Below, in pieces: positions 9,389 through 18,517 of a stretch of DNA of 64,000 nucleotides. Numbering within the stretch: position 1 is the first letter of the stretch; each line of letters begins with the position of its first letter. Source of the stretch: Tetramitus jugosus (taxonomy: Eukaryota; Heterolobosea; Eutetramitea; Acrasida; Vahlkampfiidae); assembly GCA_937625935.1 (NCBI GenBank), contig OW569395.1, forward strand, positions 1 to 64,000. Reading direction: 5' to 3'. Made by a program: the position numbers and the translations under genes. The notes under the pieces are model-generated. The model was not told the DNA's origin. It ran no database searches and saw nothing but the letters and a program-made list of their open reading frames with translations.

Positions 9389-9892
9389 AAGCGGTCATAC
9401 TTTCTACCCTCAAACTTCTTAAAATGGAAGTAGTCTCCGATGGACACGTGTTTTCGGAGTCGTTCAAACTCCTGATCACTCATTTTGGCCATCTGATCAA
9501 CCGTTTCTTGACAATGGGAGGCCTTTCCTCAATCTCCACAACCAGAGATATATCCAGCCAATTCAAAGCCTTCTTTACAGACTCACTTGTTGGAATTTCA
9601 ATTATTCACAAAGTTCAGACAGCTTCTCAATCTCTTGCCTCTTATTATTGAGATTCAATAAAGTATCTCTTAGTCGGCTTGTAAGGTTACTATTGGAAGT
9701 TTTCTCTTCCTCCAATTTTTTCTTCAAGTCTTCAATCTCCTTGCTCACCTTCTTTACAAGTGCTGTTAGCAATAGCATTGAAGTCAACATCATAACTATG
9801 CTGTCGGAAATAACATTCAACTGCACATCATCTGGGGATTCAAACTCTTCATGAAATTTGGAAGTATTCAAAAAATTAAAAATTACAACCAA
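9389..9892 (-). pseudogene. 5' part of the gene split by the Tc1/mariner insertion
   Basis: Minus strand. It opens with a hydrophobic stretch (SIVMMLTSMLLLTALV), then a coiled coil (KKVSKEIEDLKKKLEEEK). A TAA near 9602 ends that frame; downstream another frame reads SESVKKALNWLDISLVVEIEER, and a third reads SDQEFERLRKHVSIGDYFHF up to the TA at 9387-9388. There it continues in frame with the 3' half at 7221. No start codon is clear. Two frameshifts suggest decay. No family recognised. Confidence 0.45.
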
Positions 9893-10426
9893 TGAAGAAA
9901 AAACAAATTGGAACAGCCGCGTATTAATCTATTATTTGGTTTTGTTTGTTGTATTCTGAGCGGAGTTTTATCTTCTACGATTTTGGCGCAAAATTCACTC
10001 ATTCACTTCCTTGAGCGAAACGTTGCTAATTGTCCTAGGTGTTGTGCTACTTTTATGGGTACCACCAGTTCAAAGTTCGTTGGAAGCACTATAAGGGCTG
10101 ATGAGGATTCGTGGATTCATGAATATGATTTCAGTGAAAGTATGGTATGGAAAGCTGTGGAGCATTTTAAGAAAGAGAATAAGAAGAGGTGTTTCTTTCA
10201 GTAATCAAGGTTTTTTATTCCACAATTTTTTTGTACATGGGTTGGGGAACCCAGAATGAAATCCAACAAGAAATAACAAGTTGCTAAACCTTATTCATCA
10301 ACCACCAAGTATAAGAAGATGAATTTTTTCTTTTTTCGTACTGTTCACTTATTATGAACAAATTATGAGAGATGAGCATCACACAAAAAATGAAGAAAAA
10401 AGGTTTGACACAAATTTTAATGTAAT
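9893..10426 (+). other. Stretch with one small unassigned frame
   Basis: A 98-codon frame at 9908-10204 has a hydrophobic N-terminus and a CPRCC motif but no recognised family. An E2F-like half palindrome TTTTGGCGCAAAA sits at 9981-9993. The rest is AT-rich. The phrase GGTTGGGGAACCCAGAATG near 10239 resembles one at 1470, next to the SWIM frame. Confidence 0.25.
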
Positions 10427-10560
10427 GGGAGCATCCAGTGATATTAGATCTTATGACCCCCGAGGGAGTGGGGAATTATTCATATTCATAATTTATTCAC
10501 TTTGGAGGCAAGGGTACAATTTAGGAGTTATTAGACTTGGACGAAAACAAATAAAAAATG
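10427..10560 (+). repeat. Diverged copy of the GGGAGCGTCCAG element
   Basis: It begins GGGAGCATCCAG, close to the ends of the small elements near 12 kb (GGGAGCGTCCAG), and then follows them with a CCCCC..AGGGAG..GGGG block and AATTTATTCA. Similarity fades after about 10510 and no opposite end is seen, so the right limit is approximate. Confidence 0.4.
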
Positions 10561-10793
10561 GGTTGGTGGGTGATGTGTGCTTTTTTGTGGATGGATTGGA
10601 AGTGAGTGGAGTGCTTTGTTTGTGTGAAAAAATGCCGATCTTTATTCCTCGACACACTTGTCTTGCTCGACAAGAGTGTCATCAGTAATAAAAAAATCTA
10701 CCTCGTCCATACAAATGGTCATCGGTTGTTCTTCTTCTTTCTTCGGCATGATAGTGTAACTATACTTCATACCTTCATGCATGTACATACCAT

Positions 10794-11550
10794 TCATGCA
10801 TTTTTTGACATCCACGCTCTTTGGCAGGTTCTTCGCGCGATCGCCAATTTTGCAATGTCCATAGAGGGAAATGGCAACAAATGGAGATCAAGCACTACAA
10901 AATAGGACTTCTGCTTCTTCTGAATTTTGACATCCTGTCTGTAGTGTGAATTTGCGCGCCATTCGTAGTAAAAGAAGTTGTCGCTCTCCATCACTTGATA
11001 CAACAGGTGAGGGGGCATCTCCTTATGGAACTGAAATCTTAAACTTTCCAAATTCATCTTGCTAGGAGTACCAACTAATGTAACTCCAGCTTCTTGATCT
11101 TCGTCAGTACTTACTTCAGATTCTGATTCAACAAAAGGCCTATTTCTCTTGGCTCTCTCATCACGTGCCTTGTCTTGTATGGAGCGGCTCTGTGAAACCA
11201 TCTCAAAGAACTGATCTCTCATATCGACATCAGACCTTTTCTTTGCCTTTTTGTTCTCCATCTCATCGTCATCATCAGCGCTCTCTCTATCACTCTCTTT
11301 TCTTCTCTTTGGAGCAGCCTTCTTGCAGTATCTGTACACAGCACTACCAATTTGCTCTGGGGATCGTTTCCAATGTGGGTTCGACTTAGACATCCATCAA
11401 GTCACACAACTTTGCATCAGTATCAGTCGGATGATTCTTCTTGTGAAGACCCCAGGATATCTTCAGTTCTTCTATCAAATCATCAGACCACTTTCCAGTC
11501 TCAATTACCTTTGGTGAAGCCTGCTTTCTTGTACGCCTTGTTGTTGTCAT
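10794..11550 (-). pseudogene. Myb/SANT-like DNA-binding gene of a Harbinger-type element
   Basis: Start taken at ATG 11550. The first frame holds GKWSDDLIEELKISWGLHKK and ends at TAA 11386-11388. The second begins at an ATG overlapping that stop and continues WKRSPEQIGSAVYRYCKK, completing a Trp-rich three-helix Myb/SANT-like domain. It then passes an acidic/basic spacer to HLLYQVMESDNFFYYEW. The overlap implies a one-base frameshift. PIF/Harbinger elements typically carry such a gene beside the transposase, and a Harbinger-type transposase fragment lies divergently at 11904-12531. Bases 10560-10793 show nothing further. Confidence 0.4.
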
Positions 11551-11724
11551 AATTGGTTGTGTTGGTTGAATGGATAGTTGACAAATGGTGAAAATTTGAA
11601 AATTTTTCAACCAGTTGCTGTTGGCTTCAGTTGAGTTCAATCTTTCAGTTGAACTCAACTGAAGACATCAGCAACTGCATCAGCAACAATGTTGATCGAA
11701 ATGTTGAATTCGAACTCGCACAAA

Positions 11725-11903
11725 GGGAGCGTCCAGATATTATATTCACCTCTGACCCCCTCCCTGCCTGTTTTGAATAAATTTGAATAAAACATTTTCC
11801 TGTAAATTCGAACGTTACATTAATTCTCCTACTAGGATTGGGATCAAGAGACCCCCTATGAATAAAATATTGAATAAATTTCTCAGACCCCCTCCCTAGG
11901 GGG
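11725..11903 (-). mobile_element. Truncated small inverted-repeat element (MITE copy 1)
   Basis: From 11725 (GGGAGCGTCC...) to about 11903 it is nearly identical to the reverse complement of the element at 11952-12158, so the two form a large inverted repeat. It lacks the last roughly 28 bp, and its inner end joins directly to transposase-coding sequence. No open frame, A/T-rich centre with several CCCCCT blocks. Confidence 0.75.
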
Positions 11904-11951
11904 TGTCACAGGTCCTTTCCCAGGTTCGACGCACGATCTTCGAATGTGGAG

Positions 11952-12158
11952 GGGAGCGTCCAGATATTATTTCTTACGGCCCCCCTAGGGAGGGGGTCTG
12001 AGAAATTTATTCAAATATTTATTTAAAGGGGGTCTCTTGATCCCAGTCCTAGTAGGAGAATTAATGTAACGTTCGAATTTACAGGAAAATGGGTTATTCA
12101 AATTTATTCAAAACAGGCAGGGAGGGGTCAGAGGTGAATATAATATCTGGACGCTCCC
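11952..12158 (+). mobile_element. Small inverted-repeat element (MITE copy 2) with 8-bp flanking repeat
   Basis: 207 bp with terminal inverted repeats beginning GGGAGCGTCCAGATATTAT. The 8-bp word ATGTGGAG flanks it at 11944-11951 and 12163-12170, with four extra bases (GAGG) on the right. The duplication falls inside transposase codons (RMWR before, MWRER after), so it is a true insertion. Eight-base target duplications are typical of hAT-type elements. It is non-coding and must be moved by another element. Confidence 0.75.
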
Positions 12159-12486
12159 GAGGATGTGGAGAGAGAGAAACGAAAAGTTTTTGTTTCGCTC
12201 TGAGCTTGTTCTCGCTGACAAAGCATACATCTCCGATGATCGGTGCTACTGTCCGTACAAGAGCCCAAAGAATAAAAAACTGGGATGGAAGAAGAGATTG
12301 TTCAACTATCTTCATGGAAGTGTGAGGGTGATCGTCGAACAAACAATTGGGAGAGTGAAAATTTTCAACATTCTGAAGAGGGGTGGTCATTTTATTTTTC
12401 CATTTGGATTTTCTCCACGCACGCACAACAAATCCGCCAACCCAACTTTTCGGCCAAGTCTAATAAAGTTGTTTTTGAAACGATTC

Positions 12487-12500
12487 TTTTTGGCGCCAAT
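12487..12500. promoter_or_regulatory. E2F-like site TTTTTGGCGCCAA
   Basis: Contains the core palindrome TTGGCGCCAA (12490-12499), 28 bp before the F-box ATG at 12528. It also falls inside the tail of the transposase frame, so chance is possible. Confidence 0.35.
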
Positions 12501-12527
12501 CGATCACTTGTCACACACGCAAAATAA

Positions 12528-13307
12528 ATGACGAGAAGACAACGCGGAGGCATACAAAGTACAAATAAGAAGAGAAAGTTAAATCCTGTTGCTAATACAA
12601 CAGCGACTCCTGAATTCAGTAGATTGTTTGGAAGTGTACCAGCTGAACTATTAGAACAGATATTTCAATACTTGCAATTCAAGAAGAAACATGCAATACT
12701 ATTAGTGTGTTCTAATTGGAAATCAATTGTGACACCAATGATTTTCAATGAACAACTGGAACTGTATCGTTCATTTATTAGCAAAAGTAAGGGATATTCT
12801 GAAACATTGTTTGGATCGTATGAAGCTTGGGTTGATGCAGCATATGGAAGTGATGATGACAGTGACACTGAACAAAGGAGCCATTTAACTCTAGAGATTG
12901 AGATTGATAAAAGTTTTGACTTGAGGTTACACTCTTCAGATGATCGTGAAGATATTGTCACAACTAATGATATAGATGAAGTGACAACAATAGATGAAGA
13001 ATATTATGTCAATTTCACTAGCTCACTACCAGAAATTAAAGTGTGTTCGGATCATTTAATGGAAGATAACTATGAATTAGATCCAAGTAGATGCAGTGTC
13101 ACAGATGTTCACTTTCCAATGGAACAAAGAACTAAATATCGTGAATTACTTCAATCCATTAATTCATTGAAATCAAAAGTATCTAGTGGAACATTTGCCA
13201 AACGTAGTGAATATCTATTTGAAATGAATAATAATCAAATATGGCTTTTTACTTCTGATACAATTATTACTAAACAGAAGGATCAAGAATTCGATGAAGA
13301 TTATTAA
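12528..13307 (+). CDS. F-box protein
   Basis: A 259-residue intact protein. Residues 30-70 (FGSVPAELLEQIFQYL...LLVCSNWKSIV) match an F-box, the Skp1-binding motif of SCF ubiquitin ligases. A basic N-terminus is followed after the F-box by an acidic Asp/Ser-rich region. No substrate-binding repeats such as LRR or ankyrin are seen in the second half. It is the first intact-looking cellular gene from the telomere, although it is surrounded by decayed elements. Confidence 0.7.
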   Translation: MTRRQRGGIQSTNKKRKLNPVANTTATPEFSRLFGSVPAELLEQIFQYLQFKKKHAILLVCSNWKSIVTPMIFNEQLELYRSFISKSKGYSETLFGSYEAWVDAAYGSDDDSDTEQRSHLTLEIEIDKSFDLRLHSSDDREDIVTTNDIDEVTTIDEEYYVNFTSSLPEIKVCSDHLMEDNYELDPSRCSVTDVHFPMEQRTKYRELLQSINSLKSKVSSGTFAKRSEYLFEMNNNQIWLFTSDTIITKQKDQEFDEDY

Positions 13308-13329
13308 ACTGACAGTTCTTCATTCACTA

Positions 13330-14163
13330 TTATCCATTCTTCTGAAGATTTAATTTCTTCTGGAACTTCATCCTTATTTCCAATAATAGACATTCTTGAT
13401 CTATTTTCATTCTTCTATCATGTGCCATGGTTAAGATCCTCTCCATGTGTTGTTGTACTTTCTTGATCTTGTTATTAGCTATGGTCTTCTGTAGAGACAC
13501 AGACTCCTTCAACATGTTATTACTTGACGATTCTCTACCGCCTGACTGAGAAGAGAATGCAATTGCCTCTGATGAAAATCTAGAATCAAAGTCCCTCTTC
13601 ATATCCAACAATCTGGCATTCACTGGAGGTCTTGTTACTTGAACTAACTCCAGAAGAGGTCCTACTCTTTCACTGTCAGCGCTACCAAATAGTTTTGATG
13701 CGTTGTCTAGTATAGGTGCATCAATCACGTTGAAAGCATCAGTAGTACTCGAAAACGCTGCTCCAATACCACCTGTGTTACTAGCTGGAGCCGTTGCTGC
13801 ATACAAGGAAGCGATCTGCTGCTGGAACTGTGAGTTTTATTGTGGTCCCTTCTCCATTGTTACTTTAGCCATCTGTTCTTCTAATTCTCTATGTTGATTA
13901 TACAAGGAAAAGTTATTGAACTGATCTTGACCAAATGGAGGGAACTTCTCTTGATAGAAGTGCTGACCCTTTGTTCTCTTTCGTTCTACTTCTTTGTCTA
14001 GTTTCTTATACTCTTCCAGATCATTGAATTCTGGTAAGATCTTGGCCATTGCACTGCTCAGACCACCATCCCAAGCATCTCTGAGCTGTGGAGAGAGTTT
14101 TCCAGGACGCCGGCCAAAGAGCGCAACCTCTATGTGATTGTGCACACGAACCTTGTCAGTCAC
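13330..14163 (-). pseudogene. Unknown gene with one in-frame stop
   Basis: A single minus-strand frame from ATG 14163 to 13330 is interrupted only by TAA at 13837-13839, just before a Gln-rich run (NSQFQQQIASL), so a CAA-to-TAA change is likely. The first part is Lys/Glu-rich and helical; the second is Ala/Ser-rich and ends in a coiled-coil-like KKVQQHMERILTMAHDRRMK. No family is recognised. It is divergent from the primase/helicase remnant and overlaps its start, so it may belong to the same invading element. Confidence 0.4.
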
Positions 14164-16187
14164 GATGGACAGGATCAGAGTGATCGTGTTGGTCCGTTTG
14201 GTAGTTTGTCGAGCATTGCTCAGTCACCTGGTTGCATCGATCGTCTCCAATGGTACGAGTTGATCAAGAGTGAAGTGACACTAGGATTGACCAGCATGTT
14301 TGTCAAGGCTGGCTTTGTGCTTGATCTCAATGACACAAACTCAATCATGTTCAACTTTCAAGGTGGTATCACTGACGATGGTTTCAGGGTGGATGTCAGA
14401 TGGAAGATCAACCAAGAGAACCTCTTCTTTATGCGCATGGCAGAACAGCGTGTCTTCATGGTGCACTATGCAGATGCATTCAAGAGTGGTTTGACCGTGA
14501 AGGATTGGTTGCCACAACACGACATGACTCTGTATCGAGATGGACTGCAATATTTGACGATTGCGAGTTGCCCAGGTGGATTGGGAGAAGTGTTTCACCA
14601 CTCGAGTGGAAATGATGTCACCCAGCCAGATTTTGGTGTGAGTTTACCTCAGTTCACATTCGGTGATACACCCTTGCTGTCGGAGCACATGGACACACTT
14701 GATGTCGAATCGACACAAGGTCGAAGAGGTTGTTGAACAAGAGGAAGCGGACCTTGACGACAGTGACCTGGAACAAAAAACCTACGAAGAAATTCTGCAA
14801 GAGATTGTCACGGTGTCTGGCAGCAAAGTGGATGGAGAGATTTGTCATGTCCGACCTGTTGATTCCTTCTACCCGAAAGTGGTCATCAACATGCGTCGCA
14901 AGGACAGTGAAGATTTGTGTCCTACGTGTGGTGAATGTTGTAACTCACTCGGTACACTCGATTTGGAGAAGAGACCAGGTCAATTGTTGTCCATCACTCC
15001 ACGATGCAAGGGCTTGGATGACAAAATCACTTTGCGAGTGGCCCATAAGTTTACGTTGCACCATCATGGCATCAGACGAGTGAGACACCAGTATGGACAA
15101 ACCAACACTTCGCAATTGACTGTTGAACAACGCAAGGCATTCAGCTCATTGGTTGATCGTTTCTTTTGTTACGACGATCCACTCAGGGTTCACTTGCCAA
15201 ACAATGCACTCAAGGATGACAACAGCAAAGTCAAGAAGATTGTGTACGAGTCAGACTATGTGAACGACATTGAGTTTAGCGATGATCAGACCACCATTTT
15301 ATTGAAGAGTGAGACTGGAACGGGCAAGAGCACCTTTTCATTCAGACAGACAATGAGTTTGATCCTAGACAAGAAGGTACATAATGCTCTGTGGATGGTC
15401 AGTCGTCAAACCTTGGCACGATCCATCAAGGGTGATATTGACTCGGTGATTGCTCAGAAAGGATTCTCGTTTGCCAAAAAGGAATACGTCTTTGAGGGCG
15501 ATGAAGTGGTGGCTTGCTACTTGGACCTGGGCATTGATGAACAGAGAGGCAGTCGTCTGTTGATCATCTCTCCCGATTCCTCTGGCAATCTGTTTAAGGA
15601 GGGCGATGCACAGGGCAGTGCCTACAACGAGTTGGTGTCGTTTGACATGGTATGTGTGGATGAACTCGATTCCTTCCTTGCCTATCTAGCCAGTTCATCC
15701 ACCTTGAGCAAGAATCGAGTGTCCGTGGTTGCTCGAACCAATGCATTGATTCAAAGTGCCACCTACTTTTTGGGCATTGATGCTGATTTGTCTGACTTGT
15801 CACTCCGTTACATGAGCAAGCTTCGAGACCAGAGTAAGACAATTCTCGTACACAACACCAAGAAGACGAACAAAAAGTCGTACCGCATCCTCCAAACCTT
15901 TGACTGTGGGTTGGAGAAGTTACAGCGATTGATCCAGCGAGGAAAGAAATTCATTGTGCCATGTGACACCAAAGAGCAGGTTCACTTGTTGGCACAAAAG
16001 TTGCGTGATGAAGGTCACGTGATTGTGGAAAGACCAAGGTGACAACCCACCACCAAGAGTGCCTGGAAAGCTTCGTGTGTTGCTCTACCATGGTGAATCA
16101 CCCAACAGACACAAGAAGACAATTGGCTCATGCAACAGGGTGTGGCTTGAGTACGACATTGTGATTCACAGTCCATGCATCTCCTGA
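14134..16187 (+). pseudogene. Primase + origin-binding-type SF2 helicase remnant (large DNA virus-like)
   Basis: Three frames make one long protein. The first (14134-14736) ends with HDMTLYRDGLQYLTIASC, resembling the D-x-x-[VL]-Y...R/L..S-C-K segment of archaeo-eukaryotic primases. The second (14663-16042) carries a Cys pair CPTCGECC, Walker A SETGTGKS, motif II VDELDSFLAYL and FLGIDADLSDLSLRY, all in the order of the herpes-type origin-binding helicase family (PF02399-like). After a shift near 16040 another frame gives LLYHGESP and WLEYDIVIHSPCIS, like the later helicase motifs, then stops at 16187. It is broken by at least two frameshifts and truncated. Such primase-helicases occur in large DNA viruses of protists. 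Confidence 0.6.
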
Positions 16188-16732
16188 AGTAATGGACATC
16201 CGCGGAACATGTGCTAATATTGCTGGTGAAGGTTTAGTATTGGTGATTGTTGAAGTGGATGTTGATTAGAGGAAGGCTGTGCCATTTTCCACAATCGGGG
16301 AATGCACGACTTCCCCGTTTCTCTTGGCTTCGTATCTCCACTGCGCATTTTAATAGCTTCTTTTCGAGCATCAGGGTGACGTATTGGACATCTATTGATT
16401 TCGATGAATGTTTTTATTCGACCATCTTTCAAACAGTCTATCTTTGCCAAAAGACAGTGTGTTGTCTCTTTTTTGTTCCGCTACGCATTTGAGATAGAAT
16501 CACTCTAATGATCTACTAATCTTGTGGTGAAGTCATCAGCTTGCAACCAGAAGAGTCCTTGATTCTCTCAAATCTCTGCTGATCTGAGAAAAAAAATCCA
16601 AGTAGAGGAGGAGCTTTTTGAAATGCAGGAAAAATGATGTAATACATCGTGTGACATTGCAGTCATCACTCTTTCTGTCAAACAGCAATAGAAAAAGGTT
16701 GAGTTGTTCAGCCCTTTGATGACTTTTACCCA
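16188..16732. other. No gene recognised
   Basis: Short frames only on both strands. The right part is the 3' flank of the protease gene. No repeat or structured RNA stands out. Confidence 0.5.
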
Positions 16733-17878
16733 CTACAGCAAATCATCAAAGTGTTTTTTAACATGATCCTTGTGATGCTCCAAGTAACTTTGGAGAATGT
16801 CCTTGTGCTTTTCAAAGAACTCTCGATCTTCGTGCAGAACCTGTTTTGTGTACTCAAGGGCAAATTCTGGGCGCATCACCGAAACCGCATAGTTGTTGTG
16901 CATCTTGACAGATCCACCAACATGAACACCGGTGAAGAATAATAGTTGGCCAGTTTCGTCCATATCTTCTACAGTCATGAACAAACCACCAGAAGTACCT
17001 CTTAAAGTGGGACACATGTGTCTGATGAACTGTTGCTCTTGATATTTGAAGGTAGTGGCAACAGACAATGTCTTCTTCTCATAGTCGTAAGTAAGCCTAC
17101 ACACTCGGCTATACATCTCCTTGACCTTTTCTTGATCTTGGTACACTGGATGATCTTTGAGATAGTCAACAAACTTATTCATATCAATCGTACCAGGGTA
17201 TCCAACCACAAAGCAAGACGTTTCAGATTGTCCAGTGGTTGTCCTTGGAATCTTTGGTAGAAGGTATTTTTGAAAGTGATGGTCACCCTTGCTCCTCAAG
17301 AATGCAAAATCATTTGCTGTGCTCCAGAAAAGGTCTGCATCAAGTTTCATTTGGATTTTATGACCCTCCTGTCCGTCAACCCATTTGTAAGGAAGTTCAA
17401 GTTCCACTGCTACATTACTATTTGTCAACTGAGAGGTGATTACTCTGCTTTCGGCATTGACTCTTGGGCAGAAGTAAGCAGTTTGAAAATGGTAACTCTT
17501 GCCAGTTTCTTTGTCTTGATGTATGGCCTTGACAACGTGTTGGGCTGTAAGCACCATTCTAGGAGAGACTGCAAACCCAGTTCCTGAGTAGATACGTTTT
17601 TGAGGGTTAAAGAGGTCCTGGGACTTGTACACTGCAAAGATTCTTCCAACACAAGATGCAGTAGCTTCAATATTCTTCATCAATTCCTTGTTCTGACTCT
17701 TTGGAGGGACGATCACATTTTCGTTGTAGTAATCAAACATGTACACTTGTCCGATTGCCTCTCCATTTTCATCGAAGAAGTAGCATTCATCATTTTCAGA
17801 CGAAAGTTCAGACACTGAATCATGAGCGTCTTCACGAATGATCATTGGTCCTGTCCACAAATCAGTATAGTCGGTCAT
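16733..17878 (-). CDS. Trypsin-like (S1-fold) serine protease
   Basis: Start taken as the ATG at 17878 (MTDYTDLWTG); the frame is open further upstream but that part is not protein-like. About 381 residues. The catalytic triad is visible: GTGFAVSPRMVLTAQHVV (His), NDFAFLRSKG (Asp) and LRGTSGGLF (Ser, in the G-x-S-G-G motif). There is no obvious signal peptide, so a cytosolic or non-classically targeted enzyme is likely. A charged, His/Lys-rich helix ends the protein. It is intact although it lies between virus-like remnants. Confidence 0.8.
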   Translation of the reverse strand: MTDYTDLWTGPMIIREDAHDSVSELSSENDECYFFDENGEAIGQVYMFDYYNENVIVPPKSQNKELMKNIEATASCVGRIFAVYKSQDLFNPQKRIYSGTGFAVSPRMVLTAQHVVKAIHQDKETGKSYHFQTAYFCPRVNAESRVITSQLTNSNVAVELELPYKWVDGQEGHKIQMKLDADLFWSTANDFAFLRSKGDHHFQKYLLPKIPRTTTGQSETSCFVVGYPGTIDMNKFVDYLKDHPVYQDQEKVKEMYSRVCRLTYDYEKKTLSVATTFKYQEQQFIRHMCPTLRGTSGGLFMTVEDMDETGQLLFFTGVHVGGSVKMHNNYAVSVMRPEFALEYTKQVLHEDREFFEKHKDILQSYLEHHKDHVKKHFDDLL

Positions 17879-18052
17879 TGTTTGATTGTTTTTGTGTGAT
17901 AATAAATGCAACGACTTTTTGACAAATAGAATCGACAGCAACCTTCCTTTATGGAAGATAGTACCGTCCCGGTTCCTACTAACCTCAATACTGAATACTC
18001 TACTCATAGACCAAGGACACGAATCGCTCGAAATACACTGAGAGTGAACCAT

Positions 18053-18517
18053 TTGAGGAGATTATGCAGACATTTACTATACAGAGTTCAAGGATATGGA
18101 TACAATAGGTAATGTAGTATTCAATTATGACTCTGTGGTGTTGTTCATACAATCCTGACAATCATTTCACCATCGAAAGGTATATCAAATGGTAGTTACA
18201 AACCTGATGAATTCGGTTTATTCATTGATCCAAGTGGTGGAGGTGGTTCATCATTTGCATTGGTAATTGCAGCACTAACAAGTGACAATCTACTATTGGT
18301 AGGTAATTCAATCACATGTACGAATGGATAGGGAGATAGAGAATTATTAGAGATCAAGAGTGCTCATAAGGGTGTCCGATACGTTGACATGCTGTGTGCT
18401 TTTTGGAAGGCACTTGATCAGGAATGAGATTGGAAGGGCAGTTAACCACAACACCACGAACAAGAAATAGGAGTGTCAACCGTTTGATCCCAAATTTTTT
18501 TTAGTTTTTCGTTTTTG
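18053..18517 (+). pseudogene. Terminase-like (TerL nuclease domain) fragment
   Basis: On the plus strand about 18190-18427 reads FGLFIDPSGGGGSSFALVI, then LLLVGNS, a TAG at 18329-18331, and GDRELLEIKSAH in the same frame to TGA at 18427. I-D-P-x-G-G-G followed by small residues and a hydrophobic strand is characteristic of the nuclease domain of viral large terminases (DNA packaging motors). The piece is short and interrupted, and the ATPase part is absent. Together with the primase/helicase it suggests one decayed dsDNA-virus insertion. The rest of 18053-18517 shows nothing else. Confidence 0.35.

Larger units (their letters stand above)
11904..12531 (+). pseudogene. PIF/Harbinger-type (DDE_Tnp_4) transposase, 3' part, split by a MITE
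   Basis: Before the MITE the plus strand reads PGSTHDLRMWR, matching the G-S-x-H-D segment with the second catalytic Asp. After it come LADKAYISDD and CPYKSPK, then VRVIVEQTIGRVKIFNILK, which holds the third acidic residue in the usual E-Q-x-x-G-x-x-K setting. This is the conserved order of the DDE_4 endonuclease. The 5' part and first Asp are absent, the left side being replaced by the truncated MITE. The C-terminal end runs to a stop just at the next gene's ATG. The copy is dead. Confidence 0.75.

Noticed and set aside
10365-10688. Plus-strand gene of 107 codons
   Set aside because: It overlaps the diverged small inverted-repeat element and has no domain.
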